Shown: positions 47,468 to 60,600, counted from the stretch's first letter. The stretch is 64,000 nucleotides of DNA from Hemicentrotus pulcherrimus (GCA_003118195.1 BEXV01000096.1:51635-115634), one strand, 5' to 3'. Notes: generated from the sequence alone by a model not told the origin. Made by a program: numbers and translations.

Positions 47468-47695
47468 AAGATGTTAACTAATGCACCAAGGACGGCCATA
47501 AACGTTATCTTCCTCCAGCGTTAGTATTGACTTTGAGATTTGATATGCGATCCTTGTGTAACAGTATGAGGAAGGATATCAACTCGGGTCTGATGGCGAA
47601 CTACGAAACCATCTTGTGGATGATACGGTGATGGATCTGTAAAAGGAGAATAGGCCCGAAAGCCCATGAAAATGAATAAATGACAGCCGTTGACG

Positions 47696-48230
47696 TTAAA
47701 GGGAAAGTTAAGTTCTCGTTTAAGAATGCAAATGCCTTCATAGTACATGGTTATTACTCTGATTCTTATATATGACATTGCTAGTGCCCTTTAAGAATCA
47801 TAAATTAGTATGAAGCTAATTATAGAAACCACAATGTGTGGAATTCAGATTACATCCGATCATACCAATTCAGCTCCACTTTTAAAAAAATACGGTGACC
47901 GTTAATAATAATAACAACACATGCACGGGCCGGCTGGTTGTGTGTTTTGCGAAAAAGCCTACATTGACACTGGCTAGAATAATACGTATAAAGCGCTATC
48001 TGGGTTTTTTAACGGCTGGTTCAAAGTTATCTAATATTTGTTGAGATTCATACATACTAGAATATTTTATATTTGATATTTCAGCCGTCTCTAAACCGAT
48101 TTAGATCAAACAAGGATGAGTTTGTCAGTTAAATATTGTATGCTCTTTCAAATTTGACACTCAGTTTTCCATTGTCACACAAAAAATGTTGTGCAGAGCC
48201 CTCCATACCATAACTGAACTATCCCTTTAA
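47696..48230. mobile_element. 535-bp TTAA-bounded inverted-repeat element (MITE-like)
   Basis: The left end reads TTAAAGGGAAAGTTAAGTT (47696-47714). The right end, read on the minus strand, is TTAAAGGGATAGTTCAGTT (48230-48212). The two 19-base ends match at 17 positions and both begin with TTAA. Inside there is no transposase-length frame, so the copy would be nonautonomous. A TTAA target with AGGG/AGGR termini is the pattern of the T2/Kolobok group, and piggyBac also uses TTAA but with CCY termini. The assignment is from remembered family features. Internally it carries a short TTAATAATAATAA stretch and an AGCGCTTTATACG word (minus strand), like those at L2 3' ends. Confidence 0.55.
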
Positions 48231-48239
48231 CTTCAGTCA

Positions 48240-49440
48240 TCTACTGAAGATGTGATGTCATTATAGGCGGAGACAGTGAAGGGATGGGAGGGACTTTGTT
48301 TACTCGATAAAATCTGGCAAGATGTTGATTAATTTGTACTGGCTAATAAGAAATAAGGCAAGGGAACATAATCTTTGTTGGAATATTACTAATTGATTGG
48401 CTACAGATAGAGCAGGGTCGTGAATATTTTACAGTTTATGAATCGGACAGCTCTACTATTTTTCTATATGAAGAAGTAATAGCGCTCGTGTGTCATGATA
48501 TAAACAGTAGCGTACCCCCGTAACAATGCAATATTTCTGGAAAAACACGGTGTAATTGTGATAATTGTGATCAAGAAAAGAAAAAAAAACAAGTACAGTA
48601 ATCACGGCCCTTGGATAATTTTATTCAGTTCCCATATATTCATTTCACATTGTCTTGAATTTTATTCAGAGATATTTAATAGAATAGTATGTATCTTTAT
48701 CTATTTTAATATCGTTATTCTATATATTGTCTGTTGAAATAATTCTTCCTGAGATGTTTCACCATAGCACAGATATGCCCGAGTCTTTGAACCGACGGCC
48801 TAACAAAATAATCAAAACAAAATACATGTCATTGAGAAATTGTATAAGAAATTATAAAAGAAAGCTTGACATTATTTCCCCTATAAAGTTGGCGATGCAC
48901 GAACAGAGGATCAAGTGAAGTACCCGTGAACCCTGGATCATTACTTAATGTCATTACCACAGGATCTTACTTTTATATGACAGTACTGGCTTATTCGCTT
49001 CACAAAGCGAAACGTTTTCTTCCTGACACCGTTTCAATTCGGTTATTTCTAAACAGAGGTTACGGGTGACTCTAATATATCTGCACTTTTTCATTTGAAT
49101 CTTTAGTGGTATCAAAAATTATTATTCATTTCATAGCATAGACAATACTAAAATATTGTTAACATTGAATACTGTAGTTGGTGTTATTGATTCGTTTGTT
49201 TGTGTTTGTGTTTGTGTCCGTTGAATTTTTTTTCTATTAATTTTCAAAGTAATATAATATTCACGAAATAGTTATGAAGAAAAAAAGCGCACTATGCGCT
49301 AAATGCTATATGACATATTCGATATTAGTTTTTGGAGCAATTGTGTTCATAAAACCTTTTCTTTTTCAGACCAGACGGATACAATGAGCACATACATGGA
49401 AAATGAAACACAGAGGAGAGTATGAGAAAATAAAGAGATG
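48240..49440. other. Unannotated noncoding stretch
   Basis: AT-rich DNA. A good plus-strand acceptor (CTTTTCTTTTTCAG) ends at 49370 and is followed by a 17-codon open frame ending in TGA. Nothing else is supportable. Confidence 0.45.
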
Positions 49441-49450
49441 CAGATAAATG

Positions 49451-49451
49451 G

Positions 49452-49480
<29 letters not shown>
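49451..49480. repeat. (GA)n microsatellite
   Basis: About 14 GA units. Confidence 0.96.
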
Positions 49481-49483
<3 letters not shown>

Positions 49484-49489
49484 ATGGAA

Positions 49490-52280
49490 GAGGGTATATC
49501 ACATGAATCGTAAATAAGTTAAACTGTCATACCACATTCGAATTACAGAATGCGAAATCAGCTAAATTACACACTTAATTGTTTTCAGTACAATCATGTC
49601 TCCGTTATCTACTCCATCGCGGAAGTATAACAGAGGATACCGCATCAAATCGATTCCTCTTAAAATTGATCACATTGCTTGGAATCCAACCAATCATTAA
49701 TAATTCAATCAATACCATCATTATTAGTTGAATAGTTAATTCATTTCACCTTGATCAAAGCAATCGATTTATCCTCTTCGTAAAAGGTCATGATAAGTAA
49801 GCACGGTGTTTAATAATGGTAAGTTGATAGCCAAAGCGACATAAACATGGCGCCATTATGCTTTTGCCTCATCTCATGCTCCAGATGATTTCGTCACAAT
49901 CATCAAAAGGTAATCAATGTAACTTTAAGAAGCGCTTTCCTCGTTAGTCCTTTTGAGTTAAAAGCGCTTTAAGTATTTGAGAAACATTATGATTGGTCGT
50001 GAAGTGGAAAATGCAAATATGATTTTTCATCGGGGCGGAGTGGAACATTATGAACGCGCAGAGAAAAGGACTTCGGATGTCTGTCGATTGAAGTGGTTTT
50101 GACCTTGACGTCTCAGAGGACAAATACCTACGTCACTCGAGGGTGTAGCGTGTATCGATCACTTGAAGAGCCACTTCCGAGCCAAGCAGTGCAATAAACA
50201 TGCACTTTTCCCCATTTCATTCCTAATAATAATGTAATAGTATGTCACATGATTCACTTTTTCATCGAGTGGCTAGGTAATGTCAGATGACAGCTGTAAA
50301 CATAGGTTTCCGCGTGCAACCTCCATGATGCGAAGCAGTCTTCTTCATTGTGTCTTCGATGATCTTCTGCGAGATACATGTACCTCTATTCTGTTCAATT
50401 GTTTTATCTCTACTTCTCAATGGAATTTACGGAATATAAATACATGGGGACGGAGCCTCTGTTGAAACTAAACTTATGCAATTTGGCATTTGTACAACAT
50501 TACATGGAAAAGAATTATAGCACAAAATAACGGAGGAATTGTTGCCTGCCAGGAGAAGTTCAACCCATTGGGGTTAAAAATCGATGGAAATTATCAGGGT
50601 TATCTCATTATGTAGCTAGGGTACTGGAGGACGTCACATTATGAGAATAACTGGATTTAATTTTTATTTAAATTTATTTATTGAGCTCAACTCCTTTCTA
50701 CTTGACAATGAACAGTTATAGAAAAACAATGAAGTTTTTTCCTCAAATGACAAAGAGCCCATTTTCATCACCCCGTATAGGCCTAGGTAAAATTTGGAAA
50801 TTTATATCAAGCGTGGGTGATCAAATATAGTTACATTATACAATTAATACAAAGAAAAACAAGTACTGAAACATCATGTCTTGCTTGCCCCTGGCAAACA
50901 GACCTGCGTTCTCAAATTTAGCTTCTACAAACTGTCATCTGATATATGGAAACAAATATTCAGTTACAATGTCACCTTATTCTCATCACTAAAGCACTAT
51001 GAATAACCTGAATGCATCTTTAATCATTTTTGTAATTATTCAAATTGACAGCGCTTTGATTGCGCTGGGTCATAAAAAGTGGCACTTCTCGTTATGGGTG
51101 TCGTATACATTATGATGATGCCCAATGGCAGAAGTGACTATTTCATTTCACGCAGACTATCATTTCATTTTTGGTATCGATTTTCGTGGGTATTGAGATC
51201 GTGTTTCGATAGTGCGGAAGGTGATTTAGTCGTGGTAAAGTGTGAGATATAATTGGAACCTTTGACCATTTCCTCAGATCAATAACTTGTTTTAGAAGTA
51301 GGTGACGCAATCTTTGTGTTTTACGGATAATATCAATAGCCGAAAAAGGACAGACTACTTTTTTCGGGGGGAGGGGGCAGAGGGGTTGACTACTTATAAG
51401 AAGAACACAAGATTGCCAATCATACCATGATAATTCTTTAAAAAAAGATACATCATCATCATAACATAATGATGCAGCGACATATCCAGGCTGGGTCGTG
51501 AGAGGGAGCGTAATGTGAGGGATTCTTGTCGTTGAATCAATGTTTAATGCGAGGACCATAGATGAAATATTCGGACGTAATGCATGAATGCTTCACTGAA
51601 TACACAAAGCGACGAAAATGTATATCACAAATTAAGAGCTTATCCCCTCTGGCCCAGTTATGATACGAGTAGGTATACGTTAGGTAGATCTTAAGAATTT
51701 AGAGGCTTCTGAAAAGAGAACAACTTATTACTTTGTTCACGAGTGCAGAAGCATTCTCTAGAAAAAATAAACAAGATTAGTATCCTGCATGCACATCTAA
51801 GGGCTTCCCGTGGGATATGAATATTTGAAAAGATATTTTACGAACTGTTATATAGCGTAGTCTGCGATAGGCAAACTGCAAACTTTAAAACCTTCATCCG
51901 CTTTAATATACTAGTGAATTAAATCAAGGAAAGTGGTAATTAATAATGCATGTGGTCTTTTCTTTATTTTATTTCATATCTATCTTTATTTTTTTCTTCT
52001 TCAGGCGATAATATTTAATTTAAACATTTCCCTTTGACTGATCCGTGTACGAGATCAGTTTTTATAGCACATTAACTCGTTCCCAAAACATAATACTCTT
52101 TTTTTTTTAATCGAAAAATGCTACGGTTAGCTTATGTTTTTATGTTTTTTTTTTCGTAATGTTGTTGTTTAACTCCTTAGAAAGAAAGTAAAAGTGACAA
52201 AAGATTAGCTAATAATCTGAGTAAGATTACTTTTTCATTCATTGCTTTAATTGACAATACGTGTATAGAGAAGAATAATC
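49490..52280. other. Unannotated noncoding stretch
   Basis: The 138-codon minus-strand frame at 51143-51559 is the longest non-repetitive frame in the window, but it lies within chance expectation and has no recognisable motif. TGACCTTGA at 50100-50108 (minus TCAAGGTCA) is a perfect ERR/NR5A site. AAGCGCTTTAAG at 49967-49978 resembles an L2 3' UTR word. Confidence 0.45.
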
Positions 52281-52285
52281 TTAGA

Positions 52286-52296
52286 TGAGAGAAAGC

Positions 52297-52334
<38 letters not shown>

Positions 52335-52342
52335 GAGAGAGG
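52286..52342. repeat. (GA)n microsatellite
   Basis: About 55 bases of GA with one GGGA interruption. Confidence 0.96.
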
Positions 52343-52349
52343 ACAATGC

Positions 52350-53100
52350 CCTAACAGTGGGTTTGGTCGTTCATATTTTGTGATGATTAATAGTATAACA
52401 TTTTGAGACCGAGACGATTGGCATAATGTATATCTCATTTAGACTGGCGTCATTTATAAACTAGATTTTTAAAAAATGAGCTATATAATTAATACTCTCC
52501 CTCCCAGCACCTCACACCACACATCCTTCTTAATGACATTTACACGAGCAACTTAGCGAAAGAGAGAAAGACCTAAATTGAATAGATTATAAGAATACAA
52601 CCCTATCAATGTCGAATGGCTAAGTGTTCAATTGAGCGTGTTTTTAATTTTGCCTGAAACTAAGTTTAATTAAGAGGAACGGAAAAGAAAAGAAATTAAG
52701 TTTTATGAAAGACGTTTGTCTTTTTTTTTTATTTTAGTGAAATTATACCATTTTTAGCAGAGCAAAAAAAAAGTCCACATAGCAATATTGGACGAACTTT
52801 TAGGCAAATGGCAGGGAAAACTCAAGAAAGTTTATTGTCAGATTTTGTCACTCAAAAATTGGCACCTCGATTTGACCCAGGTGTTGATCTAAAGAGCCCC
52901 TAAGGTGTGAACCTTATTACCCCCTTCAACTTTCAACCGAAGCCTTCCAAATCCAGCGCCCCAGACACCGCTTGCCTTTCAAACCCGTCAGCTTGATAAT
53001 ATTGCCCCCGACATTTCGGCATAGTTTTGTCAGAGCACGTACAGACAGTACAGTAAAGAATGCTGGTGCTATTATTGTCCGTATGTTTTGACGTGTGAAA
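52350..53100. other. AT-rich stretch grading into promoter-proximal DNA
   Basis: AT-rich to about 52,920, then increasingly rich in GC and CpG towards 53,100. Two overlapping minus-strand frames (52926-53160) are open mainly because stop codons are rarer in the GC-richer part. A divergent transcript is possible but unsupported. Confidence 0.4.
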
Positions 53101-53112
53101 CGTTCTCGAATA

Positions 53113-53245
53113 GGGCGGGGCTGCCGAGTCCACACTGATTGTCGAACTGTGACTGGTCAATTGATGTATGATTGGCGGTTTGAGCTTAGCTGCAGTTGCT
53201 GTGGGGAGGCGTGGCTTATTGGGTTCATTCAGTAACGTTCGTAGG
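53113..53245 (+). promoter_or_regulatory. Candidate RNA polymerase II promoter (GC box, CCAAT boxes)
   Basis: The stretch contains GGGCGGGGC (53113-53121), a consensus Sp1/KLF GC box. It is followed by GATTGGCGG (53170-53178), a strong inverted CCAAT box for NF-Y, then GGGGAGGCGTGG (53213-53224), a second GC/CACCC-type box, and another inverted CCAAT at 53228-53232. An initiator-like TTCAGTA lies at 53238-53244. The main CCAAT box would then sit about 70 bases upstream of the start, its usual distance. GC and CpG content rise here and fall again downstream. No TATA box is present. Orientation is inferred from the splice donor 370 bases downstream. Confidence 0.45.
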
Positions 53246-53611
53246 TACTAGGGTGCTGTGTCGTCCACGTTGATTCTGTGTGTGTGTGTAAGAAAGGAAC
53301 GTTGGAAAAGTTTGCACTGGCTTGAAGGGAACTGCACGCTTCGGCACGCAGTTTGAATCTCTCCACCGGTTTTCTCTCGATTTTGAGTTTGTTATTTCTT
53401 TTAGCAAATTTCTTGGGACTGTTATTTTATGGACTATTTTTTTGGAGATTGTTGAGGAAAACTCTTTCAGGAGAAATATATTCGAGGACTATATTCATAT
53501 AGATAATCTTCTTCTGATTCAACGTTCGATAGGAGATCAAACTTAGGAACTGTTCAAAGTGTTTGACTGGTCTGTGAGAGTCGAGAGCGAACTGAAGTTT
53601 GTGGAAAGAAG
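53241..53611 (+). other. Candidate noncoding first exon (5' leader)
   Basis: The segment starts at the presumed initiator and ends at the consensus donor AAGAAG|GTAAGA (53611/53612), after which the DNA becomes T-rich like an intron. It holds a single ATG in 371 bases (53429, opening only MDYFFGDC then stop). About seven ATGs would be expected at this composition, a depletion typical of 5' leaders. The donor would join it to a coding exon downstream, possibly beyond this window. A 74-codon frame at 53322-53546 starts at a TTG and is probably fortuitous. The gene it belongs to cannot be named. Confidence 0.4.
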
Positions 53612-53619
53612 GTAAGATA

Positions 53620-55720
53620 TTATGTTTCTGTTATCCTTTGCTTCATATACTGTTTCTTATTATTTTCACTAATTGCACAGTTTGAGTCTCATACAAATCC
53701 TGTTTGAAGAGAGGATTTCCAAGATTTCATTTTGTAAAAACTTTTGACAAATTACAAAGAGGGCTTTTAAAGCTCATTAGGTTATTGCCTATAAATAAAT
53801 AAATATCAGAACCATAAATTTATTTCCAAATTTGTATTTACAGGAGCTGATACAACGTTTAACAATAATTATGATCATTTTTTCTGACATTGATTTATAT
53901 ATTGAATATAGTATAAGATATCATGCTGTTCATTATAATTACAATATTTATTCAATTGGTAAAATTAACATATTATTAAGTAACAAGTTTTAGTCTGTTA
54001 GTTTTATGTTATTTAATAAAGGAGTTGATGATACTGATATTTGGGTGAATCGCAATGTAAGCCATTAAACTCTATTTGCTGGCTTCTATACCTACAGTAG
54101 TTATACCATTACTTTCTGAGCCTCTGAGCTCTGTTTTCGATTAATAACACGTTGTATAATGCAGTGAACTTGATCAAGAACAATTGTACAATTGGAATAG
54201 CAATTTATCAATGTATTCAGTGAGGGTGTCGACGACAATCTGAATATGATGATGTATTTTGATCATATAGTTTGAAGTGGTGACTGCATTGATTGGTAAT
54301 GGTTAAACTATTTGATGGTTCTACTTCTACTATGGTTCTATACCGCTTTTGAGAAAGATCAATGACAGTGTATTGTATTAATTGCAGTTGAATAATAACT
54401 GTACAAACGCGATGTTCACAATTCACTATTTTCATTCATCATAGAAATTGACCATATATTACTATTATGCAATGATTGGACTGCCAAGAAACAAATAATT
54501 GCAATGCGATGAGAGTACATAAAATTATTATTAAAGAGAAGGTGACCAACGTAAAATACCTTTTCCCCTTTAATGTTCTATATTAGATCGTATATATATT
54601 CTTCAGGTATCTAATAGTAATTATGCTCATGTATTATAATATCTTTAGCTGTACGGTTACCTATATACCATTGATCCTTCGTTCTTCAATTCGTTGGTAT
54701 CCACGTACTCACCAAACCCGATCCAAAATGCTGATATCCACGTACTCACTAAACCTGATACAAAATGCGGTAGAGATCGACTGGAAGTTGAGATTTCATC
54801 CTTTATTCGCTCTCCTCCTCCACTTTGATTAACGTATACCAGGAAAGGGAAAAAGTTTATTGATTTCTTGAAAAACTGCACGTGCGTGCCCAGGATTGAA
54901 ATACCGCCTGAACACCTATGTCAATATTAGTGCGTGAGTTGTGTACATTTATATATGACGGACGCATGCCAGATGTATGTGGAAATATGGGATTTATCAA
55001 TCTATATTGCGTGTGGGAGGGAGATGTGGGGGTACGGGGGGGGGGGGGAGTTATATTGATGACATTATGATATTATGTTCGTGTTAGAATATGAAATATG
55101 ATGTTTACTTTAGTTCACTCGATGTCAAAACCTGTTAGTTTAATAATGGGTTTGTCACCACTTCAATGATTTGCATTATGATTTTGAAGAAGTGTTGATT
55201 CATTTTCATATCATAATTTACGTGTGTGGCATTTTTGATGGACACATGTCATAGATATTTTTGTTTGAGCTGTCAAAGTGTAATCAAGATAACAATTCAG
55301 ATAGATGTATGAGATTGTAGATTTACAAAACAATAAAAGAGAACCCGCGTCATGGTTCCTAGTTTTATATCATGAGCACTTACATTCTACAAATCAATGA
55401 AGCAAGACGTAAATTCCTGCTTGGCAAAACGATATGAAATTATACAAATCTACGAACAGGTGTAATTCAATTACTAACAGCTTTACATCCGTATTTAGTT
55501 GACGGCACCGTGTCTGTGGGAGAAGTTGCCTTTATTCTTCGTTCAACTTCAAGCACAAATTTAGATTCGCCAATATGCCGCCTTCAATAATCTTTGTCGT
55601 CCCCCTTTCTGTAATTCCTCTGTATTGTGTCTTTGTGGCTAGATCTCTCATCTCCTCTTCACGTATCGCTGGTATACAGCCATCTTCTTGACCAAGCGTA
55701 GTAGATATGTCACCGAACAC
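53620..55720. other. Presumed intron, no exon recognised
   Basis: AT-rich DNA following the candidate leader. Acceptor-like sequences (for example TTTGTATTTACAG near 53844) lead into AT-rich DNA without a coding look. A G13 run lies at 55036-55048. Confidence 0.4.
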
Positions 55721-55732
55721 TGTCCAAATACC

Positions 55733-55790
55733 CCTCTCTCTCTCTCTCTCTGTCTGTATGTCTATCTGTCTCTCTCTGTCCGTCTCTTTC
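55733..55790. repeat. CT/CTGT-rich tract
   Basis: A CT dinucleotide run followed by mixed CTGT units. Confidence 0.93.
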
Positions 55791-55799
55791 CTTGTATAT

Positions 55800-57590
55800 G
55801 CGTCGAAAATCGCTACATGATAACTTTTTGCAAGAAGATGTCCTATTCTGTACCCGTTGATTATCCTGGCCTTTATCCTTCGTCAGATGTAGAGTCATAG
55901 ACAATAGACATGGATCCTATCTTTAGTAGATGAGAACTATGTTTCTGTTATCTTCACCAAGTCTAGGCTGATTGCTGCCCACTATAATGTGAATCGAGGA
56001 ATACTGTTTTTAATATAATACATGTAGGCCTATATTAATTGAGTCTTATGAATGGCCTCCTCAGCAGGTGGATCACTGGTTAACGATGAAACTAAATAAT
56101 TGATCTGTGAATGACAAGTTTTTCTTCTTTTAATGAATGCATATGATATCTGTCCCCATGTCAATGTATTTCAAACGCAGAACAGAGTTGTTTTTATTTT
56201 GAAGCAAGCTTATCTCTTCACTGAGTCTTCAGATGTATTTATTGTTTTACCATGATGCTTTAATTTGAGAAAAATTGCACATTACAGCTGTAACTATATT
56301 TGATATATTATAACCAAAGTAAACAGCTACTCTCATCCCAGCCCCCTCTACCTTTCTATTTCGCATATTTCCCTCCAATATAAGTATGCCGCCACTATGT
56401 CACCTGTCTGCCGAGCACGTCCATAAACCATGGCGTCTGGTGTGTAGAGTCGGTCAAGTCTGCTAGAAAACAAGCAACTATTACTAAACTTCAATCTGTA
56501 GCAGGCCATTTTATGTTGACACCATTAACTTAATGACAGCTTCTCTCTTGTTGACTGAACAGATTGTTGCCTATTGTCCTCTGCCCGAAGGAACGTGTTT
56601 AAGATGATAAACCGGGTGATTTTTAGGACAATGTTTACGTTTTGTTGTCCACGACTGACCGTGAATAAGTCTGTGTACCAGAGAGACATCAAACATTGTG
56701 GAGTTATGGTTAAACCAGGGATATGAGAGTTTAAACTCACATACCCTGGTTAAACAAGGAGACCCAACAACTATTCATGGCGCCATGGAATAACATTGCT
56801 TCCTACAGTATTATGCATAACTGGGTTCAGTCCCCATAATGTGAATACCCAAAACAATGTGGATATTGACTTGTTCATATTGCCTCGTTATTGAAGGAAC
56901 TTTGGTAAGATCATTTCAAGGTTTTTTTCGTGCCAAATCATGGTAATTCATATTGATATTTTTAACCGAGCTATTCTTGATTTCTCTTTAACTGTATGGT
57001 TGTCATGAAATTACCCTTAGAACATGAAAATGTTTTATAGCCTTATTTAATGGGTTTCAAGAAGCAACCCCACCAACGCTACCCTACCCTCACCACCACT
57101 GGAGCCAATGGCCCCGTAAAACGATTGTTATCTCATTGCCAGCAAACAGAGTCCTGTGATAGCGTGCATTGTTTGAGGCGATTTGCTATCTGATACCAAC
57201 CGAGTGGGACAACATTGATTGATCCTAATTCAGAACAGTATTCAAACAAAACTACACCTCTTATTGCGCCCAATTAATCACCATTGATGATGATTAACAA
57301 TCTAATTGTGTCATTCAACAAAGCGCGACCTGGCCTTTCTCGCAGGTGAGAATGATGTATGACGGGGTCTTTGTATCGTTACTTTGTTTAAACCTCCTGC
57401 TGTGGGCATTCATCTCTGGTCAGAATTCGTAGTAATCTTTTAAAAGTTTGTGGTCAGTAATAAAATTGTTATTGAGTAGGAGTGTGCACCTGGATGAGCT
57501 AAGAAAGACGTCGGCATCTAATGTAGATACGTTACTCCTACCAGAAGAAGGGGGAGAATGTGAGCATGAGAGAAGGAACGATAAGGCAAT
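55800..57590. other. Unannotated noncoding stretch
   Basis: AT-rich DNA. A consensus donor (CTCGCAG|GTGAGA) lies at about 57345 without an identifiable upstream exon. No gene is supported. Confidence 0.45.
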
Positions 57591-57599
57591 GGGGCAAAT

Positions 57600-57620
57600 G
57601 GAAGAAAAAGAGAGAGGGAA

Positions 57621-57651
<31 letters not shown>

Positions 57652-57669
57652 AAGAGAGAGAGAGGGCGG
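57600..57669. repeat. (GA)n purine tract
   Basis: About 70 bases of GA and GAAA units. The Arg/Glu-rich plus-strand frame and the Ser/Leu-rich minus-strand frame crossing it are repeat-driven. Confidence 0.95.
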
Positions 57670-57679
57670 GGTTGGAGTC

Positions 57680-60600
57680 TTAAAAGGGGAAGGAAAGGGG
57701 CTGTATATTCATCTGCAGATGCACCTGCAAAACTGATTGGAAATTTATTTGCGAGAGCACATTTTACACTGTAGTCCAAAATATCGCGGTTTTACTAATA
57801 TCGCGATGCTCTACGGAAAACAAGATTGTGTAAATGGAGCTATTTAGGGGATTCTTAGTGAAAGTATGGTATTCAGATCAGCAGCCTCCTACAAAATGGG
57901 AAAGATTACTGGTATACGTTTGTTTTTGAACTAGTCCTACTTCGAACATATATGAGGAATTTCTTTTAATGACGATGTCAAAAAGAGATTACTCTTTCGT
58001 TTTTTTTCGTCAAGATAGGTAGGTTTTGACCTGTTGCAAAATATTACCTGGGTACGACGTTTCTGTCCTCTTGGCTCTATTGCGACAGTAACTGAATAAA
58101 TGGCTTGGTGCTGAGAACTGTTCAAAGTCAATATGTTTATCGCAATATTCCACGTCGTTACTACCGGATTCCGGAAATCACTCGTCCGCAATGTCATTGA
58201 TGTCGAGTCAAAGGGCATGACATTGGATTCGTGAGGAAGATAAGACCAATAAGACGTCGCCTCGACCTCCTTAACGCATTACATCTGTCCAACCATCGAC
58301 ATAGACTTTTCTTGTTTCCTCCTTCCATCTTCCCTTTAGAGAAGAAGACAAATATGTTATGTTCCTATTGTTACATAAAAGCGTGCGTTGTCTGTATTCT
58401 CCTTGCCATGACAAGATGCATTCTAAATTCGATCGCACATTAACTCTGTCGAACATTCAGTTGAAGGTATTAATGTTTCACTACCTGAAATAACCATCGT
58501 TTGCGCACGTCTCTCACTATTGCTCTTTCTGTGTCTGTGTCCTTTAATTAATCGCTAATATTTCTCTAGCATTTCATGTTTCACATTCCCCATTGCTTCT
58601 TCACCACGTTCTCTTTTACATCTGCCATTTTGGCGGCAGTATGACAAAGTGAGCTCACCGCTACGGTATTATGAGATACATTCTAAGCACCATCCACGGA
58701 GGATGTATCACCACAGCAACTTGACTTGAGACATTCTCCGCCATATCTCATCTCAAATTAGGAATAGGCAATTTAGGATTAATGCTGATACCTCTCGAAC
58801 TACAAAAAAAAAACAGATCTGGGTCAAACTTGCTGCATGTATATGCACATCTAAAGAAATACACGTAAAATTAGTCTCTGGAGTATATAGGCTCTCTAAG
58901 TGCAATTCAGCCGTCGTACTAGCCTTACTTTAAGGCCAATTTTGTTTTCCTTTTGTGATATACATGATCCTGCCTTGGAAGTATCCTCTTGGAAATGGAA
59001 AAAGTCCCTGTAGTACGAGATCTTCAATTCAATCGCCATTAGATCGACCTTCAGTTCGCTTTTATTCATGTTATTTCGTATTTCAAATACAGGTTGTTTT
59101 GAGATTTAAATTGAGTGTTTTCGATCTTGTTGCTCACGATTAAAGCATCGTAAACCCTTTTTGAATTCCTCTATTCGATATTTCAGGTCCGTCCCTCCCC
59201 TTACATTTCAAATAGACCTATATTAGAAAAGAAGTAGACCCAGAAAATAAAAATGTTGGTAAAAGTGTTGATTTGAAGTCAACTGAAAGCAAGGCCATGA
59301 AATATATTCATATTAGGACTATTATCTTGAAGTTTTCCCCAAAAATGTCTATTACGCAAATAAGCTATATGCTGATCGTCAAATGTGTAATTCCACATCC
59401 ATTATGCTCGTTGTGTTACAAAAAGGGAATTATTCATTCTTAGTAATACAAATTTGATATCAATGGCAACCCAAATGGTGATGTCATATTTACATCTTTA
59501 TTATTGAGGGTAATGAAAATTCTAATATCAACATTCTTTTATAGAAACTGAAGCAATAAATTTTGCAAAGTGCGAAACGATAACATGATCAATGCTGTTA
59601 ACAAAATACTAATTTCACTAATTAGAAAAATGCGTCTGAGATAAAGAAAGAAAGCAAAAAACATTTGTTTTTCCTTTTTTTCGTTTGTGAAAAGCGGACT
59701 TCTTTGGGCTATTTTTCCAGATCGAGACAGCGGTGTTTGTTCGAAGCTTGTACCCTTCGGCATTCAAATGTTGTCGAGTGTTCAATCCTGCCTGATGGCT
59801 GGCTGCCTGCCTGTTCGTCCAACTTGACGAAAGTAGAGAAAAAGCCGAAGAAATATGATTAATTTTGTTTCATGGCTAGTTCGCTCAACCTGATTGTGAC
59901 CGTGTTATCAGAGATATATCACATCAACTGGGATTGTTTCAATATTTGACTGTCTTGTCCCTTTCTTAGTCTCCTCTTTCAGACTCTATTTATGATACTT
60001 ATCGGTATCATGGATTTATTGTTTTAAATTGCTTGAGACTAGGAGTTATAAACTGAACATAATCTCTTCTAAATTATTTAATATGCACAATTGGGCTGGG
60101 TAGATATCCCGGGCATGTATCGGGTTAGATTAGCTACTCGCGTCAAATACAAAATAAATACTTTTTTATATACCATACTTCCTACTCATTTTGTTTTATA
60201 TATGTAGTTCTTCAGAATAAGGCTTTTGCATGGATAAATTTAAAACGTTAAAACGACCAAGGCCTAAAAAAAAAATCTTTAAGAAATACTCTTCGAAGTT
60301 TACATGATATATCTTGGTGCTCAATCTCTGATTTTACACTTGGTACATGTATCTTTCAGTTTTTGGTTTTAAACAGGATTTATTTAGTTGTGATATATTT
60401 TCACATCTAAATTTTCAGTTGTCAAGAATGATGAACTTAAACGTATTCATGTGAACTTTGACCGAACCAAAGTGTGTCGCTAAATATTGGCAAGAGTAAA
60501 TGAAAGGACGTTTTGAGAAAAAAATGCTCAAATGAGAGACTACTCTTCATCTGGAACTGATTTCCACAAAATAAAAATTTGCTTTACTTTAGAGGGATCT

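Noticed and set aside
49920..49990. Two AAGCGCTTT words resembling an L2 3' UTR
   Set aside because: No tail, no coding signature and no second line of evidence, so too weak to call an element.
51143..51559. 138-codon minus-strand frame, the longest non-repetitive one
   Set aside because: A frame this long is roughly expected once by chance in 64 kb at this composition. It has no recognisable motif and no flanking splice signals.
1710..57669. Microsatellite arrays as CRISPR-like repeats
   Set aside because: They are contiguous 2-4 bp units without spacers, in eukaryotic DNA.
60027..60045. ATTGCTTGAGA, resembling part of miR-137
   Set aside because: The match ends after 11 bases and no stem-forming arm is present.
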